From assembly GCF_003634935.1 (NCBI RefSeq), contig NZ_RBXO01000001.1, positions 6,039,501-6,103,500 of the forward strand: a stretch of DNA of 64,000 bases. The letters are read 5' to 3'. Below, one piece after another: positions 39,629 to 48,083 of this stretch. Origin of the DNA: Saccharothrix australiensis. Lineage in GTDB: Bacteria > Actinomycetota > Actinomycetes > Mycobacteriales > Pseudonocardiaceae. The position numbers and the translations under genes were made by a program. Below the pieces are notes generated by a model. The model had not been told where the DNA came from. It ran no database searches and saw only the letters and a list, made by a program, of their open reading frames with translations. How positions within the stretch are numbered: position 1 is the first letter of the stretch; the number at the start of each line of letters is the position of its first letter.

Positions 39629-40585
39629 TCAGTCCGCCGGCGCGAACAGCTTCCGGGTCTTCTCCGCCATCCACTCACCGGCGGTCACGTCACCGGCCGG
39701 CGCGTCGTGGTCGGGCTGGTGGAAGAACGGGATCGAGAGCCGGGACGAGGTGTTCCCCGGCTCGGCGTTGACCACCCGGTGCATGGTCGACACCCACCGG
39801 CCACCGCTCCACAGGGCCATCAGGTCGCCGATGTTCACCACCAGCCCGCCGGGCACGGCCCGGACGTCCCGCCAGTCGTCCTCGCCCCGGAGCACCTGGA
39901 GGCCCCCGTTGTCGTGCTCCTGGTACAGCACGGTCAGCGCGCCGAAGTCGGTGTGCGCGCCGCGCCGGAGCTGGCCCGGCAGCGGGTCGTGCACGCGCGG
40001 GTAGTAGTAGTTGGCGACCAGCGAGGAGACGTGCCGGCCGAACCGGTCGGCGAAGTGCTCCTCGGGCAGGCCGAGCGCGCGGGCGGACAGGCGCACGAGG
40101 TCGTCGGCGAGCGCCGTCACGGCCGCCAGGTACTCCCGCCAGGTGGCGGTGAAGCCGGGCGGGTTCGCGGGCCAGGCGTTGGCGAGCCGCCAGGTCGACG
40201 GGTAGTCGCCGAGGCGCGCCCGCTCGGCGTCGGGCAGGTCGCCCGTGACGTGCACGCCGAACGCCTCGCACATGTCGGGTGGCGTGCTCCGGTCGAGGCT
40301 CCGCGCGGTGGTGCCGCCGGACCGGCGGTACCCGGACACGCCTGGACGGCTCGCGACCAGGTCCTTCTCCGCGTCGGGCAGCCGGAAGAAGGCGTTGGTC
40401 ACGGTGCGCATCCGCTCCACCAGGTCCGACGGCACGCCGTGGCCGACGACGACGTAAAAGCCGGACGTCTCGCAGGCCCGGCCGATGGCGTCGGCCAGGG
40501 CCACGCGCCCCGCCTCGCCGCCTCGGGACGAGAGGTCGATGACCGGCACGTAGCCGTCCACCAGGGTGACGGTTTCCTTGCTCAC
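39629..40585 (-). CDS. Isopenicillin N synthase-like 2OG-Fe(II) oxygenase
   Basis: 318-residue non-haem iron oxygenase of the IPNS/2OG family. The N-terminal DIOX_N part (VPVIDLSSRGGEAG, ETSGFYVVVGHGV) and C-terminal jelly roll are intact: HTDFGALTVLYQ gives the HxD pair, MHRVVN the second His, and SRLSIPFF the 2-oxoglutarate-binding Arg-x-Ser. Relatives oxidise small metabolites. It is followed on the same strand upstream by a drug-type MFS exporter gene (35-bp gap), so the two may form a modify-and-export unit controlled by the divergent TetR. Confidence 0.88.
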   Translation of the reverse strand: MSKETVTLVDGYVPVIDLSSRGGEAGRVALADAIGRACETSGFYVVVGHGVPSDLVERMRTVTNAFFRLPDAEKDLVASRPGVSGYRRSGGTTARSLDRSTPPDMCEAFGVHVTGDLPDAERARLGDYPSTWRLANAWPANPPGFTATWREYLAAVTALADDLVRLSARALGLPEEHFADRFGRHVSSLVANYYYPRVHDPLPGQLRRGAHTDFGALTVLYQEHDNGGLQVLRGEDDWRDVRAVPGGLVVNIGDLMALWSGGRWVSTMHRVVNAEPGNTSSRLSIPFFHQPDHDAPAGDVTAGEWMAEKTRKLFAPAD

Positions 40586-40620
40586 GGCAGTTCTTCCTTC
40601 CGGTGTTCGGGAACGGCGCG

Positions 40621-42066
40621 CTACCGCGCGGCGGGCACGGTGCCCCGCCCGCGGGAGGCGATCAGGGGCGCGGTGACGAGCACCGCGGCGAGGAGGATCG
40701 CGGTGGCGGCGGTCAGCGCGGTGGTGTAGCCGTGCACCTGCGCCTCGACGGGCGCGGCGTCCGGGTGCGCCGCCAGGTGGGTCCCGGCCGCGCCGGCCGC
40801 CACGGTGTTGAGGAGCGCGGTGCCGAGCGCGGCCCCGAGCTGCTGCACCGCGTGGTAGGTCGCCGAGGCCGCGCCGGTGTCCTCCGGTCGGACGGCCGAC
40901 GTGGCGAGGGCGGCGGTCGGCGGCAGGACGCAGCCGAGGCCGAGCCCGGTGAGCACCAGGGCGGGCAGGAGGTGGGACCACAGGACGTCGACGCCCTGCG
41001 GCGGCAGGCGGGTCAGCACGGCCGTCCCGGCGGCTGCCGCGAGCAGGCCGGGCAGGACGAGCGCCGCGGGCGGCACGCGCCCGTGCAGCCGGCCGGCGAC
41101 CGTCGAGCCGACCACGGCGGCCAGCGCGTTGACGATGAGCACCAGGCCCGCCTGGACCGGCGTGCACCCGAGCACGTCCTGCGCGTAGTAGCTCATGAAC
41201 AGGTAGAAGCCGAACATCGCGACGAACACCAGGGTGATCGCGAGGAGCGCACCGCAGCGGGCCCGGTGCCGGAGCACGCGCACCGGCAGCAGCGGGTCCG
41301 CCGCCCGGACCTCGACGGCGGCGAACGCCGCGAGCAGCAGCGCGCCGCCGGCCAGCGGTCCGAGCACGACCGGTGATCCCCAGCCGCGCGGGCCCGCCTC
41401 GGCGCAGGCGAGGACGACCGCGCCGAACCCGGCGGCGCTGAGCACCGCGCCCGCGACGTCGAGCCGCCCGCGACGGCCGCTCGGGCGGTCGGCGGGCACG
41501 AGCGCCGTGCCGAGCAGGGCGAGCAGCGCGACGGAGACGTTGACGTAGAGGCACCAGCGCCAGCCCGCGTGCTCCGCGAGCAGCCCGCCCGCGACGAGCC
41601 CGACGGCCGAGCCCGCCGCGCCGACACCGGCGAACACGCCCAGCGCGCGCCCGCGTTCCCGCGTGCCGGTGAACGTGGTGGTCAGCAACGCCAACCCCGC
41701 CGGCGCGAGCAGGGCCGCGAAGACGCCCTGCCCGGCCCGCGCGGCGAACAGCGCCACCGGGTCGGCGGCGAGCCCGCCCAGGGCGGACGCGACGGCGAAT
41801 CCCGCCAGGCCGACGGCGAACGCCCGCCGGTGGCCGAGCGCGCCGCTCACCCGGCCGCCGATCAGCAGCAGCCCGCCGAAGGCCAGCGCGTAGGCGGTGA
41901 TCGCCCAGTGCCTGCTCGCGTCGGTCAGGCCCAGTTCCCGCTGCGCCGACGGCAGCGCGATGTTCACGATCGTGCCGTCCAGGACCACCAGGAGCTGGGC
42001 GGCGCAGACCACCGGCAGCACCCACCACCGCCGCCGTCCCCCGGTCTCGTGCTCGGTCACACCCAT
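40621..42066 (-). CDS. MFS multidrug exporter, DHA2 (14-helix) family
   Basis: 481 residues with about 14 hydrophobic helices. Motif C-type and D1 features are seen: LLVVLDGTIVNIALPSAQRELG at helix 1, GGRVSGALGHRRAF loop 2-3, LALLTTTFTGTRERGRALG between helices 4 and 5. Typical of proton-driven drug or antibiotic efflux pumps. ATG 42066; the promoter between it and the divergent TetR gene holds a perfect 13-bp palindrome. Confidence 0.9.
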   Translation of the reverse strand: MGVTEHETGGRRRWWVLPVVCAAQLLVVLDGTIVNIALPSAQRELGLTDASRHWAITAYALAFGGLLLIGGRVSGALGHRRAFAVGLAGFAVASALGGLAADPVALFAARAGQGVFAALLAPAGLALLTTTFTGTRERGRALGVFAGVGAAGSAVGLVAGGLLAEHAGWRWCLYVNVSVALLALLGTALVPADRPSGRRGRLDVAGAVLSAAGFGAVVLACAEAGPRGWGSPVVLGPLAGGALLLAAFAAVEVRAADPLLPVRVLRHRARCGALLAITLVFVAMFGFYLFMSYYAQDVLGCTPVQAGLVLIVNALAAVVGSTVAGRLHGRVPPAALVLPGLLAAAAGTAVLTRLPPQGVDVLWSHLLPALVLTGLGLGCVLPPTAALATSAVRPEDTGAASATYHAVQQLGAALGTALLNTVAAGAAGTHLAAHPDAAPVEAQVHGYTTALTAATAILLAAVLVTAPLIASRGRGTVPAAR

Positions 42067-42072
42067 TACCGC

Positions 42073-42104
42073 CTAACGTCGTTAGAAGTATCGAACGTTG
42101 TTAG
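42073..42104. promoter_or_regulatory. TetR operator pair between the MFS gene and its regulator
   Basis: CTAACGTCGTTAG (42073-42085) is a perfect 13-bp palindrome; CGAACGTTGTTAG (42092-42104) is a weaker second copy 19 bp on. They lie just upstream of the MFS start and ~110 bp before the TetR gene. Confidence 0.75.
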
Positions 42105-42214
42105 TTGTGGCGAACACGCTACTACACTGACCGCGCCGGCTGGTCGGCCGGCATCGGCGGACGGGTGCGGTGGACAGCGTGGGAAACGGGTGTGACCAGG
42201 GAAAAGACGATCAG

Positions 42215-42937
42215 GTGCACAGCGTCTGGCTGCGTCCGCGACGCGTGCCCAAGGGCGAGCCGCCGCTGACGCTCGCCCGGATCGTCGAGGCGGCCGTCGC
42301 CCTGCTCGACGAGGAGGGCATCGACCGGCTCACCATGCGGCGGCTCGCCGACCGGCTCGCGGTGGCCGCGCCGTCGCTGTACTGGCACGTCGACACCAAG
42401 GACGACGTGATCGACCTCGCGGTGGACGCGATCTTCGGCGAGGTGCCGGTGGCGGGCGGTGGCGGCGGTGGCGGTGGCGGTGGCGGTGAGGACGGTCGCG
42501 GGGACGACTGGCGCGGCGAGGACTGGCGGGCAGGCGTGACGGCCGTCGTGACCGCTTGGCGGACCGCGCTGCTGCGCCACCCGTGGGCCGCCGCCGTGCC
42601 GGCGCGGCGACGACCCACCATCGGGCCGAACTTCCTCGCGCGGATGGAGGTCCTCCAGGCCACGCTGGTCCGCGGCGGGCTGTCCGGCACCCGGCTCGCC
42701 GCCGCGGCGTGGGCGCTCTACAACCACGTCTTCGGCTCGGCGGGCGCGCAGACGGCGCTGCGCATCACCGACGAGGAACGCCGCGTGGGCCAGGCGAAGC
42801 TCACGGCGGACCGCGACCGGTACCCGACGCTGGCCGACAACGGGTACCTCTACGACGACGACTGGGACGGCAGCTTCGCCACCGGCCTGGAGTTCCTGCT
42901 CGACGGGATCGCGGGGCGGGCCGGCCGGGGGTCGTGA
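42215..42937 (+). CDS. TetR-family regulator (TetR_C type) of the MFS pump
   Basis: 240 residues from GTG 42215 (HSVWLRPRRVPKGEPPLT). HTH at about 20-60 (IVEAAVALLDEEGIDRLTMRRLADRLAVAAPSLYWHVDTKDDV), the pattern of tetracycline-repressor-like proteins with a C-terminal TetR_C domain. An eleven-Gly run encoded by a GGT/GGC microsatellite (about 42454-42489) sits between DNA-binding and ligand domains. Divergent from the exporter, with a palindromic operator in between. Confidence 0.85.
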   Translation: MHSVWLRPRRVPKGEPPLTLARIVEAAVALLDEEGIDRLTMRRLADRLAVAAPSLYWHVDTKDDVIDLAVDAIFGEVPVAGGGGGGGGGGGEDGRGDDWRGEDWRAGVTAVVTAWRTALLRHPWAAAVPARRRPTIGPNFLARMEVLQATLVRGGLSGTRLAAAAWALYNHVFGSAGAQTALRITDEERRVGQAKLTADRDRYPTLADNGYLYDDDWDGSFATGLEFLLDGIAGRAGRGS

Positions 42938-43008
42938 GCGTCGCGGCCCCTCGGGTCGGCGCGCGGCTCACCGGGTCGGCGCGCGGTCCCGCGCGCCGAC
43001 CGCCCTCC

Positions 43009-43416
43009 TCAGTAGTTGTCGCCGCCGAAGAACTGCTCCTCCAACTGGTCCGCCGTCCCCGCGAGCAGCGCCAGCGGGTCGGTGAACTCGTGGATGTCCA
43101 GGTCCACCAGCGGCAGCGAGTGGCGCAGCACCACGTGGTCGCCCATGATCGCCGCGCCGCACGCGATCGTCGAGTGGCCGACTTCCTCCAGCAGCGCGCG
43201 CAGGTCCACGTTCGCCGCGAGGCCGATCGGCGACGCGATCTGCACCCACTCGTGCAGCTTGTCCAGCACCTCCCGCACCAGGATGATCACCTGCGTGCGG
43301 TCGTCGTCCTCGCTGAACTGCTCGAAGTTGAACAGGATGCGGATCTCGTCCTCCTGCTCGGAGATCACGTCGTAGGTGGCGCGGATGTACGCGGCGAGGT
43401 CACCCCAAGAAGCCAT
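43009..43416 (-). CDS. Conserved acidic protein of unknown function
   Basis: 135 residues, no signal or membrane helix, acidic (ISEQEDEIRILFNFEQFSEDDD, ending EEQFFGGDNY). The alternation of beta-strand-like segments (TQVIILVREVLDKLHEWVQIASPIG, HVVLRHSLPLVDLDI) recalls YbjN/CesT-like chaperone folds, but I cannot assign it. ATG 43416. Intergenic gaps on both sides suggest it is monocistronic. Confidence 0.7.
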   Translation of the reverse strand: MASWGDLAAYIRATYDVISEQEDEIRILFNFEQFSEDDDRTQVIILVREVLDKLHEWVQIASPIGLAANVDLRALLEEVGHSTIACGAAIMGDHVVLRHSLPLVDLDIHEFTDPLALLAGTADQLEEQFFGGDNY

Positions 43417-43654
43417 GCGCTCACCCTAGAGGCGCGACGACGCCCCGCGGCGGCCACCGCGACGGGGCCGCGCACCACCCGCTCGCCGTCCCCGCCGCCG
43501 GCGGGCGTGGGCCAGAATCGTCAGCAGGCGGTGCTGGACGCGACGCCGGCGCTGGTGGACGCGGGACAGCGGGCCACCCACCAGCGCGCTCCCGGCGTGC
43601 CGAGCGGCAGCACCCAGCACCACCGAACAACGCTCCACCCATCGGGAGGTCGCC

Positions 43655-45268
43655 GTGAGCCGTTCCATTCCCGATCTGCTGCGCGCACGCGTGCGCGCGA
43701 CACCCGACGCGGAAGCGCTGCGCCACCGGGTCGACGGCCGGTGGGAGTCGCTGACCTGGGCGGAGGTGGCGGCGGCCGTCCGCGCCCATGCGCTGGGCTT
43801 CCGGCAGCTCGGGGTGAAGGAGGAGGCGCGGGTCGCGATCGTGGCGCGGACCAGCGCGGAGTGGATCATCGCCGACCTGGCCGTGCTCGCGGCGGGCGGC
43901 GTGACGACCACCGTCTACCCCAACAGCACGCCCGAGGAGGCCGCGCACGTCATCCGCGACTCGGGCAGCACCCTCGTGGTCGCCGACCCCGACCTGGCGG
44001 GCAAGGTGGGCGACGTCCGCGTGGTCACCACGGACGCCCTGCCGACGTCGGAGCTGGGCGACTACGACGCGATGGTGGACGACCTGTCCCCCGACCGGCT
44101 GGCGACGCTGATCTACACGTCCGGGACCACCGGCGTGCCCAAGGGCGTGGAGCTGACGCACGAGAACTGGCTGCACACCGCACGGGGCGTCGCCGAGCTG
44201 GACGTGCTGCGACCGGACGACCTGCACTTCCTGTGGCTGCCGATGTCGCACGCCTTCGGCAAGGTGCTCCAGCTCGCCATGATCGCGACCGGGGTGCCCA
44301 CGGCGGTGGACGGCGACGCGGACCGGATCGCGGACAACCTCCGGGAGCTGCGGCCGACGATCGTGGCGGGCGCGCCGCGCGTGTTCGAGAAGATCCGCGG
44401 CCGGGTCCTCGCGACGGTGCGCGCCGAGGGCGGCGTGCGGGAGAAGCTGTTCCACTGGGCGCTGGAGGTGGCGCGGCACCCGGAGTGGGCGGTGCGCCGG
44501 AAGATCGCCGACCGACTGGTGTTCGCCAAGCTCCGGGCCCGCGTCGGCGGGCGCATCCGGTACTTCGTCTCGGGCTCCGCGCCGCTGTCGCCCGAGGTCG
44601 GCCGGTTCTTCGCGGACGCGGGCCTCACCATCCTGGAGGGCTACGGGTTGACCGAGTCGTGCGCGGCGTCCTTCCTCAACCGGCCGGGCGAGCAGGAGTT
44701 CGGCACGGTCGGGCGACCGCTGCCCGGCACCGAGGTCCGCATCGCCGAGGACGGCGAAGTGCTCATCGGCGGGCCCGGCGTCATGCGCGGCTACCACCAC
44801 CTGCCCGAGGAGACCGCCGCGGCGCTCGTCGACGGGTGGCTGCGCACGGGCGACATCGGCGAGGTCGACGCCGCCGGCAGGCTCCGCATCACCGACCGGA
44901 AGAAGGAGCTGATCAAGACGTCGTCGGGCAAGTACGTCGCGCCGCAGGCGGTGGAGAGCAAGGTCAAGGCCGCCAGCCCGTACATCGGGCACGTCCTGGT
45001 GCACGGCGACCAGCGCAACTACTGCGTCGCGCTGGTCACCCTCGACCCGGACACCACGCCCGAGGGCCTGGACGTCGACGCGGAGGTGCGCGACGCCGTC
45101 GAGGCGGCCAACGCCCGGCTCGCGCGGCACGAGACGATCAAGAAGTTCGCCGTGCTGGACGAGGACTTCACGGTCGAGGACGGCACCCTGACCGCGAGCC
45201 TGAAGATGCGGCGGAAGGAGATCGAGAGCCGCTACCGGGAGGTGTTGGACAGCCTGTACGCGGGTTGA
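43655..45268 (+). CDS. AMP-dependent long-chain fatty-acid-CoA synthetase
   Basis: 537-residue ANL enzyme that activates fatty acids as acyl-AMP and then acyl-CoA. Motifs: YTSGTTGVPKGVELTH (ATP-binding), GYGLTESC, LRTGDIGEVDAAG and the C-terminal DRKKELIKTSSGKYVAPQ hinge of the FadD/FAA1 branch. GTG 43655 with GGGAGG 6 bases upstream. Its last 37 bases overlap, tail to tail, the DUF998 gene on the other strand. Confidence 0.92.
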   Translation: MSRSIPDLLRARVRATPDAEALRHRVDGRWESLTWAEVAAAVRAHALGFRQLGVKEEARVAIVARTSAEWIIADLAVLAAGGVTTTVYPNSTPEEAAHVIRDSGSTLVVADPDLAGKVGDVRVVTTDALPTSELGDYDAMVDDLSPDRLATLIYTSGTTGVPKGVELTHENWLHTARGVAELDVLRPDDLHFLWLPMSHAFGKVLQLAMIATGVPTAVDGDADRIADNLRELRPTIVAGAPRVFEKIRGRVLATVRAEGGVREKLFHWALEVARHPEWAVRRKIADRLVFAKLRARVGGRIRYFVSGSAPLSPEVGRFFADAGLTILEGYGLTESCAASFLNRPGEQEFGTVGRPLPGTEVRIAEDGEVLIGGPGVMRGYHHLPEETAAALVDGWLRTGDIGEVDAAGRLRITDRKKELIKTSSGKYVAPQAVESKVKAASPYIGHVLVHGDQRNYCVALVTLDPDTTPEGLDVDAEVRDAVEAANARLARHETIKKFAVLDEDFTVEDGTLTASLKMRRKEIESRYREVLDSLYAG

Positions 45269-45927
45269 GCGACCGCGATCGCCCACCACCCGATCACCAG
45301 CACGGCGACCACCTCGACCAGCACCAGCAGCCGTTCCACGTAGCCGAGCGGCAACACCCGCCACCACGGGGTGCCGACCAGGACGTCCACCAGGATCGCG
45401 TACAGGATCGGCGTGAAGCTCAGCGCCGACAGCACACCCAGCCGGAACGTCCGGCGGGCGTGCGCTCCCCAGGCGGCGTCGCGCAACCAGGGGCGGGCGA
45501 GCAGCACGGCCGCGAGCGGCAGGCTGAGGAACGCGACGAGGCTCGCCACGCGGTGGATGCCGCCGCTCACGCTCGGCCCCACCGACCAGTCGTGCTTGGG
45601 GAACACCACGACCAGGGCCAGCCCGAGCGACCACGCGGCCAACGCCACCGAGCCCGGCGACACCCAGCGCGTGATGCCCCTGCGCACCAGCACGCCGAGG
45701 ATCGCCAACGACCCGGCGGCGAGCAGCACCACGGCCGTGTCGAACACCCAGCGGTGCGGGCCCAGCGCGTACTCGGAGATGGTGCGCCGCAAGCCGACCG
45801 CGGTGGTCGCGAGCCGATGCAGGTCCAACGAGCCGACCAGGACGACGGTCAGCACGACGGCGGCGGCCCCACCGAAGGCGACGGGACGGGCACGGGAACG
45901 GGTCGGAGCAACTCCATCGGTCAGCAC
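45232..45927 (-). CDS. DUF998 membrane protein
   Basis: 231 residues with about six hydrophobic segments. RRTISEYALGPHRWVFDTAVVLLAAGSLAIL is the marker of the DUF998 family, followed by FPKHDW and GGIHRVASLVAFLSLP. Role unknown. Convergent overlap of 37 bp with the acyl-CoA synthetase gene. Confidence 0.82.
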   Translation of the reverse strand: MLTDGVAPTRSRARPVAFGGAAAVVLTVVLVGSLDLHRLATTAVGLRRTISEYALGPHRWVFDTAVVLLAAGSLAILGVLVRRGITRWVSPGSVALAAWSLGLALVVVFPKHDWSVGPSVSGGIHRVASLVAFLSLPLAAVLLARPWLRDAAWGAHARRTFRLGVLSALSFTPILYAILVDVLVGTPWWRVLPLGYVERLLVLVEVVAVLVIGWWAIAVAQPAYRLSNTSR

Positions 45928-46042
45928 ACCGGTCGAAACGGACCAACCCCGAACCGTGTTCCGCTGTTCAGCGAACCGACAGCTCCCCCGCTCGCTCCGG
46001 CTCGCCGATCGCGTTCCACCGCGATGGCGTTTCGGGCACCCG

Positions 46043-46603
46043 CTACCGGTTGCGCCATGCGAGAGGTGACAGCGTGATGGCGGCCTGCGCGATGTCGCGC
46101 GCGGTCGTCGTGTTCAGGTTCTTCAGCGCCGAGTCGATCCACCCCTCGACCCGGTGGACACCTACCTCCCGGTATTCGATTGCCTGGAGCAGCATCTCCA
46201 GCTTGTCCGCGTCACCGGCGCACAGCGCCTCATGGGACTGGCCCGCCTCGTACTCGTCCACAGCGGTTCGGACCGCGTCGCGGGAGCGTTCCGGCAGCTC
46301 GGCTGTTTGATCGGCCGTGATCCGACGCGGATCGGGCTTTTCGAGATACCCCTTGACCGTGTGCGGCAGGTCTCCGGTCCGGGTCTCCTGCGTGTCGTGC
46401 CACAGCGCGAGGAACGCGGACCGCGCGGGGTCGGCGCCTTCCTCGGCCGCGATCAGCGCGGCGAGTTGGGCCACCCTCATGGTGTGCTCGGCCACCGATT
46501 CCGGATCGCGCACGCCCGCGTGCCACCAGCCGGCCCGGCGAACCCTCTTCAGAACGCCCATCTCGTAACCGAACGCGGCCAACCCGGCAGCCTGGTCCGA
46601 CAC
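46043..46603 (-). CDS. HD-domain phosphohydrolase (YfbR-like)
   Basis: 186 residues. The HD motifs are seen as ESVAEHTMRVA (first His), LWHDTQETRTGD (His-Asp) and a distal Asp in AGDADKLEMLLQA. This is the pattern of 5'-deoxynucleotidase YfbR and related HD hydrolases that act on dNMPs. The start GTG 46603 has AGGAG provided in part by the stop codon of the preceding regulator-like gene (TAGGAG), so the two are translationally coupled. Confidence 0.88.
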   Translation of the reverse strand: MSDQAAGLAAFGYEMGVLKRVRRAGWWHAGVRDPESVAEHTMRVAQLAALIAAEEGADPARSAFLALWHDTQETRTGDLPHTVKGYLEKPDPRRITADQTAELPERSRDAVRTAVDEYEAGQSHEALCAGDADKLEMLLQAIEYREVGVHRVEGWIDSALKNLNTTTARDIAQAAITLSPLAWRNR

Positions 46604-46611
46604 GTCGTCTC

Positions 46612-47526
46612 CTAGTGGTTTGAGATCCGCAACGCGTAGTTCAGCATCGTGACATGGCTGCTGCCGAGGCGGGTCAGCGTGCCGCTGTCAATCAGTCCAT
46701 CCAGGGCCTGTGCCAGGGCCGCCCGAGCCTGCGGACTGCCGCTGAGCAGAGCGGGGCGTGCCGCCACGAGCGCCTGCGTCGTGTGCAGGTTCAGGGGCAG
46801 GTGCGGCGAATTCGGGTTCAGGCGCTCGGTGAGGTGGGAAAGCAGGCGCACGCCCGACCAGCCGTGCTTGTCCGGTGACAGCATGAACGAGTCATCGGCC
46901 TGGGTTTCGGGCAGCTCGCCGATCCAATGCGCCCAGTAGTTCAGGTTCACGAGCTCGGCATTCGTAGTGGCGGCTCTCGCGACGAAGTCATGGATGTGCG
47001 AGCTGTCGCCCGCTGTCGCGAGAGCCACCGCTGCGGAGCGGGCCGCCAGCAGGCTCGTCACATCATCGGGCCGGAAGGGCTTCCGCCCGGCCCGGAACCA
47101 TTCCGCGCGAAGCCATTCGGCCACCTCTTCACGACGATCGAAACCGAGGAGGTAGACCGCTTGACGTCGCAGGAGCGTCTCCCCCGCGCTCCCCTTGTGG
47201 TCCGCGACCACTCGGAGGTGGTCGAAGAAGCGCACCTCTTCATCGGTTCCGAGCGACGGGTATGTCGCCGCGGGGCCGCGCCTCGGGATTTTCGGCACGA
47301 ACTCCGACAACTGTGGCGGCGGGCATCGGGTGAACGGCCAGGTGATGAAGTTGGTCAGGTCCTTGCGGTGGACGCCTGTGGCCAGCGGGTGGAGATCCGG
47401 GTCGACCCACCCGCAACCAGCCTCGACCCCGGTCGACAGCACGAGGTCCGCGTCGGTTGCCCGTCCGAATGCCTCTTCCCGCTGCGCCGATCCCGGCTGA
47501 TCGGGTCCCTCGTGGCTCGCCGACAC
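46612..47526 (-). CDS. Regulator-like protein paired with HD hydrolase (HTH domain not seen)
   Basis: 304 residues, no membrane segments. TDADLVLSTGVEAGCGWVD, NFITWPFTRCPPPQLSEFVP and LLRRQAVYLLGFDRREEVAEWL followed by helical repeats (LNYWAHWIGELPE, TQALVAARPALLSGSPQARAALAQALDGL) resemble the C-terminal sensor half of actinobacterial XRE-type regulators that stand next to HD-hydrolase genes. No helix-turn-helix is visible ahead of it: the frame starts at GTG 47526 and the region upstream is palindromic DNA. It may be an N-terminally truncated regulator or a separate family. Coupled to the HD gene through a stop codon/ribosome site overlap. Confidence 0.65.
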   Translation of the reverse strand: MSASHEGPDQPGSAQREEAFGRATDADLVLSTGVEAGCGWVDPDLHPLATGVHRKDLTNFITWPFTRCPPPQLSEFVPKIPRRGPAATYPSLGTDEEVRFFDHLRVVADHKGSAGETLLRRQAVYLLGFDRREEVAEWLRAEWFRAGRKPFRPDDVTSLLAARSAAVALATAGDSSHIHDFVARAATTNAELVNLNYWAHWIGELPETQADDSFMLSPDKHGWSGVRLLSHLTERLNPNSPHLPLNLHTTQALVAARPALLSGSPQARAALAQALDGLIDSGTLTRLGSSHVTMLNYALRISNH

Positions 47527-47572
47527 CCGTCCGCTCGCAGTCGGCTACCAGCCCCCAGGGCACACCACGGCC

Positions 47573-47708
47573 GGCTGCGTGTCATCCCCGTACGGCCTGC
47601 CCGCAGGGCAACCACAGTCGCCAGAGGGGCGCAAGCACGCTTCACCGCTTGCGCCCCTCTGGCGACTGTGGTGGTCTTTGACAGGTCGTACGGGGATGAC
47701 ACGCAGCC
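47573..47708 (+). repeat. Large palindrome A (left half of inverted element pair)
   Basis: Outer arms 47573-47594 and 47687-47708 pair perfectly over 22 bp; inner arms 47611-47636 and 47647-47672 pair perfectly over 26 bp, loop ACGCTTCACC (47637-47646). Between them an asymmetric interior loop carries GCCCGCAGGGC on one side and GGTCTTTGACAGG on the other. Homologous, in reverse orientation, to palindrome B. Confidence 0.9.
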
Positions 47709-47888
47709 CTGCAAAGCTTCGAAGAAGCTTTGCCCTCATCCTTGGTGGCCTGCCCAGCGGCGAGCGCCCTTCTTTTCCGCTTTGACCCGCTAAAACCGAA
47801 GAACTTCCGTGCGGAAGGCGCCCGCACAAGCTTTAAAGAAGCGCTCGCCGCTGGGCAGGCCGCCGGGGAGGAAAAGCTTTAAAGGCGT
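47709..47888. other. Centre of the palindromic element, itself folded
   Basis: Contains a perfect 10-bp hairpin (GCAAAGCTTC-GAA-GAAGCTTTGC, 47711-47733) and a 21-bp perfect inverted repeat (arms 47747-47767 and 47841-47861) that encloses smaller stems such as CTTCCGTGCGGAAG (47804-47817). AAGCTTTAAAG occurs twice (47828, 47874). AT-richer than the surroundings; frames here look spurious. Confidence 0.75.
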
Positions 47889-48014
47889 CGTGTTCTCCCC
47901 GCATGGCCTGTCAAAGACCACCACAGTCGGTCAGGGGGCGCAAGCGGTGAAGCGTGCTTGCGCCCCCTGACCGACTGTGGTCGCCCTGCGGGCAGGCCAT
48001 ACGGGGAGAACACG
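47889..48014 (-). repeat. Large palindrome B (right half, inverted copy of A)
   Basis: Outer arms 47889-47901 and 48002-48014 (13 bp) plus 47903-47910/47993-48000 (8 bp); inner arms 47920-47945 and 47956-47981 (26 bp, perfect); loop GGTGAAGCGT, the exact reverse complement of the loop of A. Inner stems of A and B differ at several positions, always with the pairing kept. It begins 70 bp downstream of the idi stop codon. Confidence 0.9.
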
Positions 48015-48083
48015 AGACCAGAGGTCTGTGCTGCGCGGTGCGGTGCGGTGGGTCTGGGTCGGTGCGGCTTTGGTCGGGAGTGT

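Noticed and set aside
47545-47829. Several short frames of 60-100 codons on both strands within the palindromic element
   Set aside because: They read through the inverted repeats, share the same peptide pieces on both strands as expected from palindromy, and lack ribosome sites.
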